A stretch of 64,000 bases of DNA from Variovorax boronicumulans (GCF_007677875.1 NZ_VEDO01000002.1:1-64000), one strand, 5' to 3'. Shown: positions 26,815-38,630, numbered from the stretch's first letter. The notes: generated by a model not told the origin, from the letters alone. A program made the numbers and translations.

Positions 26815-26845
26815 CCTCGCAAGTCACCGACTTGCGGGGCTTTTT
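26815..26845 (+). terminator. Terminator of the original tRNA-Val gene
   Basis: CGCAAGT (26818-26824) pairs with ACTTGCG (26830-26836) around a 5-nt loop, followed by GGGCTTTTT. It lies 11 bp after the tRNA fragment and was presumably its natural terminator before integration. Confidence 0.75.
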
Positions 26846-27040
26846 GGCTTTCTGTCAGGGCGGAAAGATGCGCCGTGCTGGCCGGTCGCGGGCGTCGCGC
26901 ACGGTCAGCCTGCTGGCCATGCACGCTCGGGCCTTCGTCGCAGGACGGCCGCGGCCTGTCTCAAGGGCAACAGCAAGCGCGCAAGTGCTTCGCGGACCAG
27001 GGATGGTCGTCGACGACCAGGGGCTGCATGGCGTCCACCG

Positions 27041-28804
27041 TCATGGCTGCTGCAGGTCGCGTACGAAAGCTTCCAGCTGCACGGCCGACAGCGGACGGCT
27101 GAACAGATAGCCCTGCGCCTCGTCGCAGCCCTGCTGGCGCAGAAAGCGCAACTGGGCCTCGGTCTCCACGCCTTCTGCGATGGTCTGCAGACCCAGGCTG
27201 CTGGCCATGTGGATGATGGCGGAGACGATGGCGCGGTCGTCCGCGTCGACGCTGATGTCGCGCACGAAGGACTGGTCGATCTTGAGCTTGTAGGCTCGAA
27301 AGCGCTTGAGATAGCTCAGCGACGAATGGCCAGTGCCGAAGTCGTCGATCGACACGCGCAGGCCGCGCTCGTGCAATGCCTGCAGGACGGAGACGGCATG
27401 TTGCGGGTCCTGCATCGCGGCGCCCTCTGTCAACTCCAGTTCCAGATCCTGTGGAACGAGGCCGGCCTCGTCCAGCACGCTGTCGATCAGCGCGGGCAGT
27501 TGGGTCTGTTGCAATTGCATGGCCGACAGGTTGACGGCCATGGTCAGGCCCGGCAGGCCGCGGTCGCGCCAGGCCTTGAGCTGGAAGGCAGCGTTGCGCA
27601 GTGCCCATTCGCCAAGGGTGCCCACCAGGCCGCACGCTTCGGCCAGTGGGACGAACTCCGCTGGCGGGACGTTGCCCAGCTCCGGATGGCGCCAGCGCAG
27701 CAGGGCTTCGACACCGGTCACATGGCCGCTGCGCAGGTCCACCATGGGCTGGAAGGCCAGCGTGAATTGCTGGCGTTCCAGTGCGCGGCGCAGCGCGTTC
27801 TCCATGGCCAGTGCACGTACCGCCTCGGTCTGCATGGCTGGCGTGAAGAAGCGGTAGGCGCTGCCGCCGCTGCGCTTGGCCTGGTGCACGGCCGCATCGG
27901 CGCGCTGCGTGAGCGTGTCGAAGTCTTCGCCGTCCTGTGGGTACATCGCGATGCCAATGGACGAGGAAATGCTGAGTTCGCGCTGCGCGATGTCGTACGC
28001 GGGCGCGGTGCGCGCCATGAGCTTGTCGGCCACATGGGCTGCACCATGCACGTCGGTCTCGGGCAGCACGAGCATGAACTCATCGCCACCCAGGCGGGCA
28101 ACCAGGTCGCGCTCGCGCACGGCCGACCGCAGACGCTTGGCCAGTGCCGCCAGCAACTGGTCGCCCACCCGGTGACCCAGCGAATCGTTGACGTACTTGA
28201 AGCGGTCCAGGTCCAGGTGCAATACGGCCAGCGGCTTGGGCCCGGCCTGCGCCTGGGCGATGGCCTGGCTGGCGTCGCGTGCCAGCAGCGTGCGGTTGGG
28301 AAGGCTGGTCAGCTCGTCGATGTCGGCTTGGCGCCAGGCGCGCGAGGCGCTCTCAGCGAATTGGGCGACCTGCTCCTGCAGCTGCCGCACCTGGCGCTGC
28401 AAGGCATCGACCTGGCCGGCATCGGTGAGCAGCCAGACCGTGCCAGCTTCGGGCCTTCCGGCGCTCAGGGCTTGCACACGCGCATGGCAGCGCAGCGTGC
28501 TGCCGTCGTGGCGCTGCAGCGTCAGGATCTCGTCGAAGACCTGGCCGGCCTTCAGCGCGGCCGCGCAGCGGCGTTCCACCTCGATCCACTGGGCGTCGTC
28601 CGCGTACCAGGCGCGTGAGGACAGGCCCACGATGTCGTGTGTGGCGCGGCCGAGCATGGCAGCAAACGGCGCGTTGCAGTACTGCACGCGCAGGTCGTGC
28701 AACCACGCTACCCCCGCAGGAAGGGCTTGCAGCGCAAGGCCGTGTCCGTCGGATGGCAGGAGGAGCGCGGCAGAGTCATGCGACGCGAGCGTTGGGCCGG
28801 CCAT
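27041..28804 (-). CDS. PAS-GGDEF-EAL cyclic-di-GMP enzyme
   Basis: 587 aa. The N-terminal 130 residues form a PAS-like sensor, followed by a GGDEF domain with intact RLGGDEF and the RxxD inhibitory site five residues earlier (RERD). The C-terminal EAL domain is complete: EALLRW, ELTE, DDFGTGHSSLSYL, KIDQSF and AEGVET. Both activities could be present; the full EAL residue set makes phosphodiesterase activity likely. No membrane segment is seen, so it is cytoplasmic. It starts 6 bp after the PP2C gene on the same strand, suggesting joint regulation by phosphorylation and a second messenger. Confidence 0.9.
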   Translation of the reverse strand: MAGPTLASHDSAALLLPSDGHGLALQALPAGVAWLHDLRVQYCNAPFAAMLGRATHDIVGLSSRAWYADDAQWIEVERRCAAALKAGQVFDEILTLQRHDGSTLRCHARVQALSAGRPEAGTVWLLTDAGQVDALQRQVRQLQEQVAQFAESASRAWRQADIDELTSLPNRTLLARDASQAIAQAQAGPKPLAVLHLDLDRFKYVNDSLGHRVGDQLLAALAKRLRSAVRERDLVARLGGDEFMLVLPETDVHGAAHVADKLMARTAPAYDIAQRELSISSSIGIAMYPQDGEDFDTLTQRADAAVHQAKRSGGSAYRFFTPAMQTEAVRALAMENALRRALERQQFTLAFQPMVDLRSGHVTGVEALLRWRHPELGNVPPAEFVPLAEACGLVGTLGEWALRNAAFQLKAWRDRGLPGLTMAVNLSAMQLQQTQLPALIDSVLDEAGLVPQDLELELTEGAAMQDPQHAVSVLQALHERGLRVSIDDFGTGHSSLSYLKRFRAYKLKIDQSFVRDISVDADDRAIVSAIIHMASSLGLQTIAEGVETEAQLRFLRQQGCDEAQGYLFSRPLSAVQLEAFVRDLQQP

Positions 28805-28810
28805 GTGGAA

Positions 28811-29584
28811 TCAGTCTTCCAGCGGGGAGATGCCGACCACCACGAGGGACAGGTTGTCGCCACCACCGCGTGCGCGCGAGCGGGCTTTGTCCACCAGCAG
28901 TTCGACGGCATCGCGGGGCGACACCACGGCAAGCAGCGCGCCGAGTTCGGCGTCGTTGAAGTAGTGCCATACGCCATCACTGCAGGCCAGCAGCACATCG
29001 CCAGGTGCGAGCTGCGCGATGCGGTGCTCGTCCAGGGGCGGCTCGGCTTCGCTGCCAAGGCAACCGATCAAGATGTTGGAATCCGGGTGGACGCGCGCCT
29101 GCTCCTCACTCAATTCGCCGCGGTCCACCAGCGACTGCACGTACGAATGGTCGCGCGTGCGGTGGATGAGCCGGCCCTGATGGAAGTGGTAGATCCGCGA
29201 GTCGCCCACATGGGCCCACCGGCAATCGCCTTGGGGCAGCAACAGGAAGGCTGCGATCGTGCTGTGCGGTTCCTGCTCGGCCGAGATGGCTGTCAGTTTG
29301 ATCACCATGTGGGCCTGCGCGACCACGCTGCGCAGGAATGCCGCGCTGTCGTCGCCGACGGGGTCAAAGCGCTCGAACAGCTGGCGCGCGGTCAGCAGCA
29401 CCTGGTCGGCGGCTTCGCGGCCGCCACTGCGCCCGCCCATGCCGTCGGCCACCACGCCGAGCAGGCAACCCTTGACGCGCGGATGCTGCAGCAGTGCCAC
29501 CTGGTCCTGCTGGTACTGCCGATCACCCTTGTGGATGCCGGTCGCGGCGCTGATCCGGAATCCTTGGGGAGGCGGCAGGGGCAT
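28811..29584 (-). CDS. PP2C-type serine/threonine phosphatase
   Basis: 257 aa from the ATG at 29584 (an in-frame start at 29623 is possible). PP2C metal-binding motifs are present: the N-terminal GDRQYQQDQ, GVVADGMGGRSGG, AHVGDSRIYHF, RDHSYVQ, LLACSDGVWHY and the final GGGDNLSLVVV. These coordinate two metal ions for phospho-Ser/Thr removal. No kinase lies nearby. It is first in an operon with the GGDEF-EAL gene. Confidence 0.88.
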   Translation of the reverse strand: MPLPPPQGFRISAATGIHKGDRQYQQDQVALLQHPRVKGCLLGVVADGMGGRSGGREAADQVLLTARQLFERFDPVGDDSAAFLRSVVAQAHMVIKLTAISAEQEPHSTIAAFLLLPQGDCRWAHVGDSRIYHFHQGRLIHRTRDHSYVQSLVDRGELSEEQARVHPDSNILIGCLGSEAEPPLDEHRIAQLAPGDVLLACSDGVWHYFNDAELGALLAVVSPRDAVELLVDKARSRARGGGDNLSLVVVGISPLED

Positions 29585-29661
29585 CGTCGGTGCTGGGTTC
29601 TTGTAGCGAGCGCGTATTATCAAGCGTTCGGACGCATGTCTCCTGCGTGCCGGCTCCCATC

Positions 29662-29865
29662 TTGTCCGCCAATCTCCACTCTCCCGAACGCCAGTTGATC
29701 GAGCTGCGCATCGAGCATGCCGACCTTGACGCGCTGGTGGACCGCCTGGCCCACGCCAATCCCGTCGACGAGTTGCTGGTGCAGCGTCTGAAGAAGCGCC
29801 GGCTGGCGCTGCGCGATCGCATTGCGCGGCTGGAGTGGGAGCTCGAGCCCAAGGAGCCTGCGTGA
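29662..29865 (+). CDS. YdcH/DUF465 family small protein
   Basis: About 67 aa, a charged helical hairpin: LIELRIEHADLDALVDRLA then VDELLVQRLKKRRLALRD, the DUF465 signature. Function in the family is unknown. There is no in-frame ATG close by; TTG at 29662 gives the usual length, GTG at 29647 is an alternative. The stop overlaps the GTG start of the helicase gene by 4 bp (GTGA). Confidence 0.75.
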   Translation: MSANLHSPERQLIELRIEHADLDALVDRLAHANPVDELLVQRLKKRRLALRDRIARLEWELEPKEPA

Positions 29866-31886
29866 ATCCAATGGTCGGCGCTGCGGTGCCGGCGCTGGTG
29901 CAGCAGGTGCGCGCGGCCTTTGCCGAGGATGGTGTGCTGGCCCGGGCGGCGGAGCATTACCGTCCGCGCCAGGGGCAGATCGACATGGCCGAGGCCGTCG
30001 CCCGCACCATCGCAGAGGGCGGCGCGCTGGTCGTGGAGGCGGGCACTGGCGTCGGCAAGACGTTCTCCTACCTCGTGCCGGCGCTGCTGAGCGGCGAGCG
30101 CGTGCTGGTCTCCACCGCCACAAAGACCCTGCAGGACCAGCTGTTCGGCCGGGATCTGCCGCGGCTGCGCGATGCGTTGGGCCTGGCCCTGCGTGCGGCT
30201 TTGCTCAAGGGGCGCAGCAGCTACCTGTGCCTGCACCGGATGCGGCAGGCCGGCCAGTCGCTGGCGCGCGAGGAGACCGCGGCCTGGCGCACGCTGACAG
30301 CGGTCCAGCACTGGGCAGTGGCAACGCGCACGGGCGACCTGGCCGAGCTGGCGGGCCTGGACGAACGTTCGCCCGTCACGCCGCTGGTCAGCTCCACGCG
30401 CGAGAACTGCCTGGGCGGCGACTGCCCCGATTTCCAGGCCTGCCATGTCTACCGCGCGCGGCGCGAGGCCATGGCGGCCGATGTGGTGGTGGTCAACCAC
30501 CACCTGTTCTTCGCCGACCTGGCGGTGCGCGAGTCGGGCATGGCCGAACTGCTGCCCACGGTGCGCGTCGCCATCTTCGACGAGGCGCACCAGCTCAACG
30601 AAACCGGCGTGCAGTTCCTCGGCCGGCAGTTGGGCACGGGCCAACTGCTGGATTTCGTGCGCGATGCCCTGGCGACCGTGCGGCCGCTGGCCGGTGGCTT
30701 GGTCGATTGGCAGGCGGAACTGGAGCCCGTGGAACGCAACGCACGCGACCTGCGCATGCTGGCGGGGCCGGCGGCGCCCGGCACACGCCTGCGCTGGCTC
30801 GGCGCGGCCCCCGAGGGGCTGGATGCGGGCGAATGGGGCGAGTCCCTGCAAGCCCTGGCGGCGGCGCTGCAGCGCTTGTGCGGCTGGCTGGAGGGGGTGG
30901 CCCCCATGTCACCTGACCTCGCGCGCCTGCATGCGCGGGCGCTGGCGCTGGCCGAGCGTGTCGCGCAGTTCGCGGCCGCGGGGCCCGAGGGCGTGGTGCG
31001 CTGGGTCGACGTGGGATTGCAGCTGCGGCTGATCGAGGCGCCGCTCTCCGTCGGCGCCACGGTGCAGGCCCAGCTGCTGCAGCAACCCGGCCGGGCTTAC
31101 GTGTTCACTTCGGCCACGCTCGGCGACGACCCGGGCCTGCGCTGGTTCACCGAGCGCTGCGGCCTGGAGCAGGCAGAGATCCTGCGCGTGGACAGTCCGT
31201 TCGACTATGCGCGCCAGGCCGCGTTGTACGTGCCGCGGACGCTGCCCAAGCCGGCCGACCCCGTCCACGGCCTTGCCGTGGCTGCACTCGTGGCGGACGC
31301 AGCCCTGCGGCTGGGCGGCCGCACCCTGGTGCTGACCACCACGCTGCGTGCGCTGCGCAGCATCGGCCAGGCCGTGCAGGCGCAGGTCCAGGGGCAGCTC
31401 GAGGTGCTGGTGCAGGGGCAGATGGCACGCCAGCGCATCCTGGACCGTTTTCGCGCCGGGGGGCAGGGCGGTGCCCCCGGCTGCGTGCTGGTGGCCTCGG
31501 CCTCGTTCTGGGAGGGGGTGGACGTGCCGGGCGATGCGCTGCAGCTGGTGGTCATCGACAAGCTGCCGTTTCCGCCGCCGAACGATCCCCTGGTCGAAGC
31601 GCGGGCCCAGCAGATCGAGCTCGCTGGCGGCAGTGCCTTCAAGGAGTACTTCCTGGCCGAGGCCGCGGTGGCGCTCAAGCAGGGGGCCGGGCGGCTGATC
31701 CGCCGCGAGAGCGACCGCGGCGTGCTGGTCGTGGGCGATGCCCGGCTGGTGCAGATGGGCTATGGCAAGCGGCTGCGGGCGGCCTTGCCGCCCATGCGTC
31801 AGCTGCAGGACGAGGGCGAGTTCCTGCAGTTGCTGGACGAGCTGGTGGCTACCAGACCTTCCACCACGGATCGTCCTTTGGCTTGA
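29862..31886 (+). CDS. YoaA/DinG-family ATP-dependent DNA helicase
   Basis: 674 aa from a GTG with AAGGAG at good spacing. Superfamily 2 XPD-like: Walker A VEAGTGVGKTFSYL, an iron-sulfur cluster region with four Cys (SYLCLHR, then ENCLGGDCPDFQACH), DEAH at IFDEAHQLNETG, and the C-terminal block VASASFWEGVDVPGDALQLV with QGAGRLIRRESD. It unwinds DNA during repair of stalled forks. Its 3' end overlaps the convergent bamD by 38 bp. Confidence 0.9.
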   Translation: MNPMVGAAVPALVQQVRAAFAEDGVLARAAEHYRPRQGQIDMAEAVARTIAEGGALVVEAGTGVGKTFSYLVPALLSGERVLVSTATKTLQDQLFGRDLPRLRDALGLALRAALLKGRSSYLCLHRMRQAGQSLAREETAAWRTLTAVQHWAVATRTGDLAELAGLDERSPVTPLVSSTRENCLGGDCPDFQACHVYRARREAMAADVVVVNHHLFFADLAVRESGMAELLPTVRVAIFDEAHQLNETGVQFLGRQLGTGQLLDFVRDALATVRPLAGGLVDWQAELEPVERNARDLRMLAGPAAPGTRLRWLGAAPEGLDAGEWGESLQALAAALQRLCGWLEGVAPMSPDLARLHARALALAERVAQFAAAGPEGVVRWVDVGLQLRLIEAPLSVGATVQAQLLQQPGRAYVFTSATLGDDPGLRWFTERCGLEQAEILRVDSPFDYARQAALYVPRTLPKPADPVHGLAVAALVADAALRLGGRTLVLTTTLRALRSIGQAVQAQVQGQLEVLVQGQMARQRILDRFRAGGQGGAPGCVLVASASFWEGVDVPGDALQLVVIDKLPFPPPNDPLVEARAQQIELAGGSAFKEYFLAEAAVALKQGAGRLIRRESDRGVLVVGDARLVQMGYGKRLRAALPPMRQLQDEGEFLQLLDELVATRPSTTDRPLA

Positions 31887-32649
31887 AGCCGCGCTGGACG
31901 TAGGCGCTCTGCGGGTAATTGGTCTCCAGCACGCGGCGGGCGTCGTCGCGCAGCTGGGTCATGCCCAGGGCTTCGTAGCTCTTGTAGATGATGTAGAGCG
32001 CCTCTTCCAGGGCCGGCACTTCGCGGTAGTCGGCCAACGCGATCTGGGCGCGGTTGATCGCGGCCACATAGGCGCCGCGCGTGTAGTAGTAACGCGCGAC
32101 ATGCACTTCGTACTGCGCCAACGAATTGACGATGTAGTTCATGCGCTGGCGCGCATCGGGCGTGTAGCGCGAATCGGGAAAGCGCGTCACCAGTTCCTTG
32201 AAGGCCTCGAACGAGTCCTTGGCGGCCTTCTGGTCGCGCTCGGACAGGTCCTGCCGGCTGATGAACGCGAACATGCCCATGTTCTCGTTGAAATTGACGA
32301 TGCCCTTGAGATACAGCGCATAGTCCAGCGCCGGGCTGGCCGGGTGCAGCTTGATGAAGCGGTCCAGCGTGGCGATGGCCTGCGCCTGCTCGTTGGACTT
32401 GTGGTACGCGTAGGCCTTTTCCAGCTGCGCCTGCTGGGCCAGGGGCGTGCCGGCGGCGCGGCCTTCGAGCTTTTCGAACAAGGTGATCGCCCGCTCGTAG
32501 CCGCCCGCGTTGAGCTCGTCCTTGGCCTCGCTGTAGATGCGGTTCGGGCTCCAGTTCGCGGTCTCGTCCACTGTCTTGGTTGCGCAACCCACCAAGGCCG
32601 CGGCCAGCAGCAGTGGCACGAGCGCCGATAATTTGGAGCGATGGAACAC
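31849..32649 (-). CDS. bamD: BamD, outer-membrane assembly lipoprotein
   Basis: 266 aa from a GTG at 32649 with AAGGGA upstream. The N-terminal signal ends at the lipobox LVGC, so the mature protein is lipid-anchored. The body is a series of TPR repeats: IYSEAKDELNAGGYERAITL, PALDYALYLKGIVNFNEN and RYYYTRGAYVAAINRAQ. It is the essential partner of BamA in beta-barrel insertion; bamB lies elsewhere in this window. It is divergent from rluD with almost no space, so the two promoters must overlap. Confidence 0.93.
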   Translation of the reverse strand: MFHRSKLSALVPLLLAAALVGCATKTVDETANWSPNRIYSEAKDELNAGGYERAITLFEKLEGRAAGTPLAQQAQLEKAYAYHKSNEQAQAIATLDRFIKLHPASPALDYALYLKGIVNFNENMGMFAFISRQDLSERDQKAAKDSFEAFKELVTRFPDSRYTPDARQRMNYIVNSLAQYEVHVARYYYTRGAYVAAINRAQIALADYREVPALEEALYIIYKSYEALGMTQLRDDARRVLETNYPQSAYVQRGFKPKDDPWWKVW

Positions 32650-32660
32650 GGACAGATCCC

Positions 32661-33680
32661 TTGAAAGAAGCGGCGGCAATTATATCGGCCGACCCCCATG
32701 GCGACCCCCTGGCCGAAGGCCCCGAGGACGAACAGGGCTTGGCCGCCGAAGTGGAGCTGCGCCAGGTCGTGGTCGATGCCGGCCTTCATGGCCAGCGGCT
32801 CGACCGGGCGCTGGCGACGCTGGTGGCGGAGTTCTCGCGCAGCTACCTGCAGCAGTTGATCGAGGCCGATGCCGTGCACCTGAACGGTCGGCTGGCGCGC
32901 AAGAGCGCCGTGCGCGTGCACGTGGGCGACGCCTTGCAGGTGGAGCTGCGGCCCACGCAGCAGAGCCAGGCCTTCGTTGCTCAACCCATGGCGCTGGACA
33001 CGGTCTACGAAGACGCCCACCTGCGCGTGATCCACAAGCCCGCCGGTCTGGTGGTGCACCCGGCGCCCGGCAACTGGAGCGGCACCCTGCTCAACGGCCT
33101 GCTGGCGCTGGACCCAGCCGCGGCCACGCTGCCGCGCGCCGGCATCGTGCACCGGCTCGACAAGGACACCAGCGGGCTCATGGTTGTGGCGCGCACGCGT
33201 GCCTGCATGGATGCGCTGGTCGCGCTCATCGCGCAGCGCGCCGTGAGCCGCCAGTACCTGGCGCTGGCGCACCGCCCCTGGAGCGGGCCGGCGCAGCGCA
33301 CGGTGGACGCGCCGATCGGCCGCGACCCGCGCAACCGGCTGCGCATGGCGGTCGTCGACCTGGCACGCGAGCCGGGCAAGACAGCGCGCACGGATTTCGA
33401 ATGCCTGGACCAGGTGGAGCAGGGCTGCTGGCTGCGCTGCACGCTGCACACCGGCCGCACACACCAGATCCGTGTGCATGCCGCCTCGCTGGGGCATCCG
33501 CTCGTGGCCGATACCTTGTACGGGGGCGCCCCAGCCGCGGGCCTGGCGCGCCAGGCTTTGCACGCCTTCCGGCTCGCGTTCGTGCACCCGATGACAGGCC
33601 AGTCTCTCGCGCTGTCCGCGCCCCTGCCTGACGACATGCGCCAGGCACTGGACGCCTGGGGCCTGCGCTACAATCCCTGA
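32661..33680 (+). CDS. rluD: RluD, 23S rRNA pseudouridine synthase
   Basis: About 339 aa. An N-terminal S4 domain (GQRLDRALATLVAEFSRSYL) precedes the RluA-family catalytic motif HRLDKDTSGLMVVA with its catalytic Asp, and RTHQIRVHAASLGHP near the end. It modifies helix 69 of 23S rRNA. There is no in-frame ATG near the expected start; TTG at 32661 is the best guess, with LKEAAAIISADP as first residues. The divergent pairing of bamD and rluD is usual in betaproteobacteria. Confidence 0.9.
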   Translation: MKEAAAIISADPHGDPLAEGPEDEQGLAAEVELRQVVVDAGLHGQRLDRALATLVAEFSRSYLQQLIEADAVHLNGRLARKSAVRVHVGDALQVELRPTQQSQAFVAQPMALDTVYEDAHLRVIHKPAGLVVHPAPGNWSGTLLNGLLALDPAAATLPRAGIVHRLDKDTSGLMVVARTRACMDALVALIAQRAVSRQYLALAHRPWSGPAQRTVDAPIGRDPRNRLRMAVVDLAREPGKTARTDFECLDQVEQGCWLRCTLHTGRTHQIRVHAASLGHPLVADTLYGGAPAAGLARQALHAFRLAFVHPMTGQSLALSAPLPDDMRQALDAWGLRYNP

Positions 33681-33818
33681 CCAGCGCGCCTGGCCTAAAC
33701 CAAGGCCGGCAGCGCGAATGCCAGATACGCCCGATGCGCTCGCCGAGGCGGCGACCTGTCCACCCAGACGCATCCGTGCCCGCACCGCCCCGGTGCTTTT
33801 CCCGGAACCGTAGCAGCC

Positions 33819-34513
<695 letters not shown>

Positions 34514-34517
<4 letters not shown>

Positions 34518-35998
34518 ACAACATTCCCGGCACCGCGCCCGAAGACGAAGACAACGCCGTGCATGCCGCAGCGCCCCTGCCCACCCAGCAGGCCGAGCCG
34601 CTTGCAGAACCGGCCGGGCCGGCGTCCGGCCCCGAAGCGCCCGAAGCGCCCGAAGCGCCCGAAGCGCCCGAAGCCGCGACCGGGCAACCCGAGGCAGCAT
34701 CGGCCGAGAGCCGGTTCGCCGACGTGGTGTCCGGCCGCTTCGACGAGGACGAGGCGGTCGCCGACCTAGCCCCGCCCAAGCGCGTGCTCGCGCCGCAGCC
34801 CGAGACGCCCAAGCTGCACAAGATCCTGGCCCAGGCCGGCCTCGGTTCGCGGCTGGAGATGGAGCAGCTCATCACCGAAGGCCGCATCTCGGTCAACAAC
34901 GAGCCGGCCCACATCGGCCAACGCATCCAGTACGGTGACCAGATCAAGGTCAACGGCAAGCCCATCCGCGTGCGCGTCGACGCGCCGCCACCGCGTGTGA
35001 TCGCCTACCACAAGCCGACCGGCGAGGTCGTCACGCACGACGACCCGCAGAACCGGCCCACGGTGTTCCGCAAGCTGCCCAAGCTGTTCCAGGGCAAGTG
35101 GCAGTCGGTCGGCCGGCTGGACCTCAACACCGAGGGCCTGTTGCTGTTCACCAACTCGGGCGAACTGGCCAACAAGCTCATGCACCCGCGCTTTGGCCTG
35201 GAACGCGAATATGCGGTCCGCGTGCTGGGTGCGCTCAGCAACGAGGAAAAGCAGCGACTGCTCGACGGCGTGCAGCTCGACGATGGCCAGGCCCAGTTCG
35301 GCAGCATCGAGGACGGAGGTGGCGAAGGCTCGAATTGCTGGTACCGCGTGACGATCTCCGAAGGCCGCAACCGTGAGGTGCGCCGCATGTTCGAAGCCGT
35401 GGGCCATGCCGTGAGCCGGCTGATCCGCATCCGCTACGGCGCGATGCTGCTGCCGCGCGGCCTCAAGCGCGGCGCTTCGCTGGAACTGGACGCGCGCGAC
35501 ATCCAGGCGTTGATGCGGGCCGCCGGCGCGCAGCCGCCCAAGCCGCAGCAGGCCCGTGCGGGTGGCCGCAACCAGGCGCCGGACCGCCGCGGCGGTGGGC
35601 GCCATGCGCGGGCCGGGCAGGGCCAGGGGCAGGGGCAGGGGCAGAGCGAGGGCGGCGCGCCCGCGCAGCCGCGTGGCAACAACAGCGGCGGCCGGAACAA
35701 ACGCGGCAGGCGCGGCGGCCCCAACCCGGGCGGTGGCAGTCCGGGTGCGCGGCGCGAAGGCGGTAGCCGCTCCGAGGAGGTCATCCCCAACCCGCTGACC
35801 GTCAGCACGCTGGGCGGCCAGCGCCGCACGCCGCGCGATGGCGGCGGTGGCGGCGCCGGCGGGCAGCCCGATCCGATGAAGACCTCGTTCGGCTACATCG
35901 GCGCCGACAGCTTCACGCGCCAGCGCCAGGGGCAGCAGCGCCGCGGCGGTGGCGGCGGTGGCGGAGGCCCCCAGCGCCGCGGCGGGCGCGGCCGCTGA
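34514..35998 (+). CDS. rluB: RluB, 23S rRNA pseudouridine synthase with long disordered ends
   Basis: 494 aa, longer than the usual 290-300 because of extra ends. The N-terminal 90 residues are Ala/Pro/Glu-rich with repeats of APE. The core has an S4 domain ([20 protein letters not shown]) and the catalytic [15 protein letters not shown], plus [16 protein letters not shown]. The last 150 residues are Arg/Gly/Gln-rich, resembling RNA-binding RGG-type tails. It targets U2605 in 23S rRNA. Such tails are common in Burkholderiales. Confidence 0.9.
34631..34675 (+). repeat. 9-bp tandem repeat inside rluB
   Basis: CCCGAAGCG is repeated four times exactly (34631-34666) and once with a change (34667-34675), encoding successive Pro-Glu-Ala. 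The unit is a multiple of three, so copy-number change would alter length without a frameshift. Confidence 0.9.
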
Positions 35999-36053
35999 AG
36001 CCTGCATTTCCCTGGCATGTGCGCAGCTTTCGAATCCAGAGGGCGGCACGGGC

Positions 36054-36059
36054 TAAAAT
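36054..36059 (+). promoter_or_regulatory. Possible -10 box of the ndk promoter
   Basis: TAAAAT stands out in an otherwise GC-rich 140-bp gap before ndk. No good -35 box is seen 17 bp upstream, so this is tentative. Confidence 0.3.
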
Positions 36060-36142
36060 CACGGGCTTTGCGCGCTCAGGCGCATGCCCCTTTTTTCTCC
36101 AACGATCCAAAGCCTCGCGGCTTCACCCAAGGAACTCCAAAA

Positions 36143-36568
36143 ATGGCCATCGAACGCACCCTTTCCATCATCAAGCCCGACGCCGTCGCCAAGAACGTCA
36201 TCGGCCAGATCTACGCCCGCTTCGAAGCGGCCGGCCTGAAGATCGCCGCCGCCCGCCTGGTGCAGCTGTCGCGCGCCGAAGCCGAGCAGTTCTACGGCGT
36301 CCACAAGGAGCGCCCCTTCTTCAAGGATCTGGTCGAGTTCATGATTTCCGGCCCCGTCATGGTGCAGGTCCTGGAAGGCGAGAACGCCATCCTGAAGAAC
36401 CGTGACCTGATGGGCGCCACGGACCCGAAGAAGGCCGCCCCCGGCACCATCCGCGCCGACTTCGCCGACAGCATCGACGCCAACGCCGTGCACGGCTCGG
36501 ACGCCGCCGAAACCGCTCAGGTCGAAGTCGCCTTCTTCTTCCCCGGCCTCAACATCTACGCACGCTGA
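36143..36568 (+). CDS. ndk: Nucleoside diphosphate kinase
   Basis: 141 aa, the standard length. [20 protein letters not shown] opens the protein, and the active-site histidine is in the family position within [16 protein letters not shown]. It transfers the gamma-phosphate between NTPs and NDPs, balancing nucleotide pools. AAGGAA lies before the ATG. It precedes rlmN, as in most Burkholderiales. Confidence 0.97.
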   Translation: MAIERTLSIIKPDAVAKNVIGQIYARFEAAGLKIAAARLVQLSRAEAEQFYGVHKERPFFKDLVEFMISGPVMVQVLEGENAILKNRDLMGATDPKKAAPGTIRADFADSIDANAVHGSDAAETAQVEVAFFFPGLNIYAR

Positions 36569-36643
36569 GATGCGACATCCCGCGCCTTGCCACCCCGCCC
36601 GGGGTCGTCGCCGGCGCGGGCGGAGCGCGGCGGGGGCTCGCCC

Positions 36644-37795
<1,152 letters not shown>

Positions 37796-37799
37796 CACG

Positions 37800-38630
37800 A
37801 TGGGCATGAGCACGCGCCTGCCCGGCAACGCCATGGCCCTCGGGCTGGCCGGCCTGGCACTGTCCGGCGCGGCACTGCTGTCCGGTTGCGCCACGCCGAC
37901 CGTCGGCGCGCGCGGCACGGACCCTTCGGGCGTCGTGATCCCGTCGGAGGAGACCGAAGCGCGCAAGCGGGCCCGCGTGCGGCTCGAACTGGCTTCTCGC
38001 TACTTCGACCAGGGCCAGACCAACGTGGCGCTGGAGGAGGTCAAGCTCGCGCTGGCGACCGATCCCAGCTTCGCCGAAGCCTTCAATCTGCGCGCGCTGG
38101 TTTACATGCGTTTGAGCGACCTGGCGCTGGCCGAAGACAGTTTTCGCCAGGCCCAGCGGCTGAGCCCGCGCGATCCCGGCACGGCCCACAACTACGGCTG
38201 GTTCCTGTGCCAGCAACGCCGCTACGAACAGGCTGTGGCGCAGTTCGCCATCGCGCTGGAGAACCTGACCTACACCGACAAGGCCAAGACCTGGCTGGCG
38301 CAGGGCGTGTGCCAGCAACAGGCTGGCCAAGTGGCCGAGGCCGAGCGCAGCCTGATGCACTCGTACGAGCTCGATCCGGCCAACCCGATCACGGGCTACA
38401 ACCTGGCCCAGTCGCTTTTCAAGCGCGGTGACCTGCAGCGCGCGCAGTTCTACATCCGCCGGATCAACAACAGCGAATACGCGAACGCCGAGTCCCTGTG
38501 GCTGGGCATCAAGGTCGAGCGCAGCCTGGGCAACCGCCAGGCTGTGGAACAACTGGGCACGCAGCTGCGCAACCGCTTCGTGCAGTCCCGCGAGTACATG
38601 GCGCTCGAGCGCCAAGCCTTCGATGAGTGA
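37800..38630 (+). CDS. pilW: PilW/PilF-type type IV pilus biogenesis lipoprotein
   Basis: 276 aa. Signal peptide with lipobox LLSGC near residue 29, then TPR repeats: ASRYFDQGQTNVALEEVKLA, AEAFNLRALVYMRLSDLALA and HNYGWFLCQQRRYEQAVAQF. The family helps secretin assembly of type IV pili at the outer membrane. It overlaps rodZ by 8 bp and sits in the conserved rlmN-pilW-rodZ-ispG run. Confidence 0.88.
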   Translation: MGMSTRLPGNAMALGLAGLALSGAALLSGCATPTVGARGTDPSGVVIPSEETEARKRARVRLELASRYFDQGQTNVALEEVKLALATDPSFAEAFNLRALVYMRLSDLALAEDSFRQAQRLSPRDPGTAHNYGWFLCQQRRYEQAVAQFAIALENLTYTDKAKTWLAQGVCQQQAGQVAEAERSLMHSYELDPANPITGYNLAQSLFKRGDLQRAQFYIRRINNSEYANAESLWLGIKVERSLGNRQAVEQLGTQLRNRFVQSREYMALERQAFDE

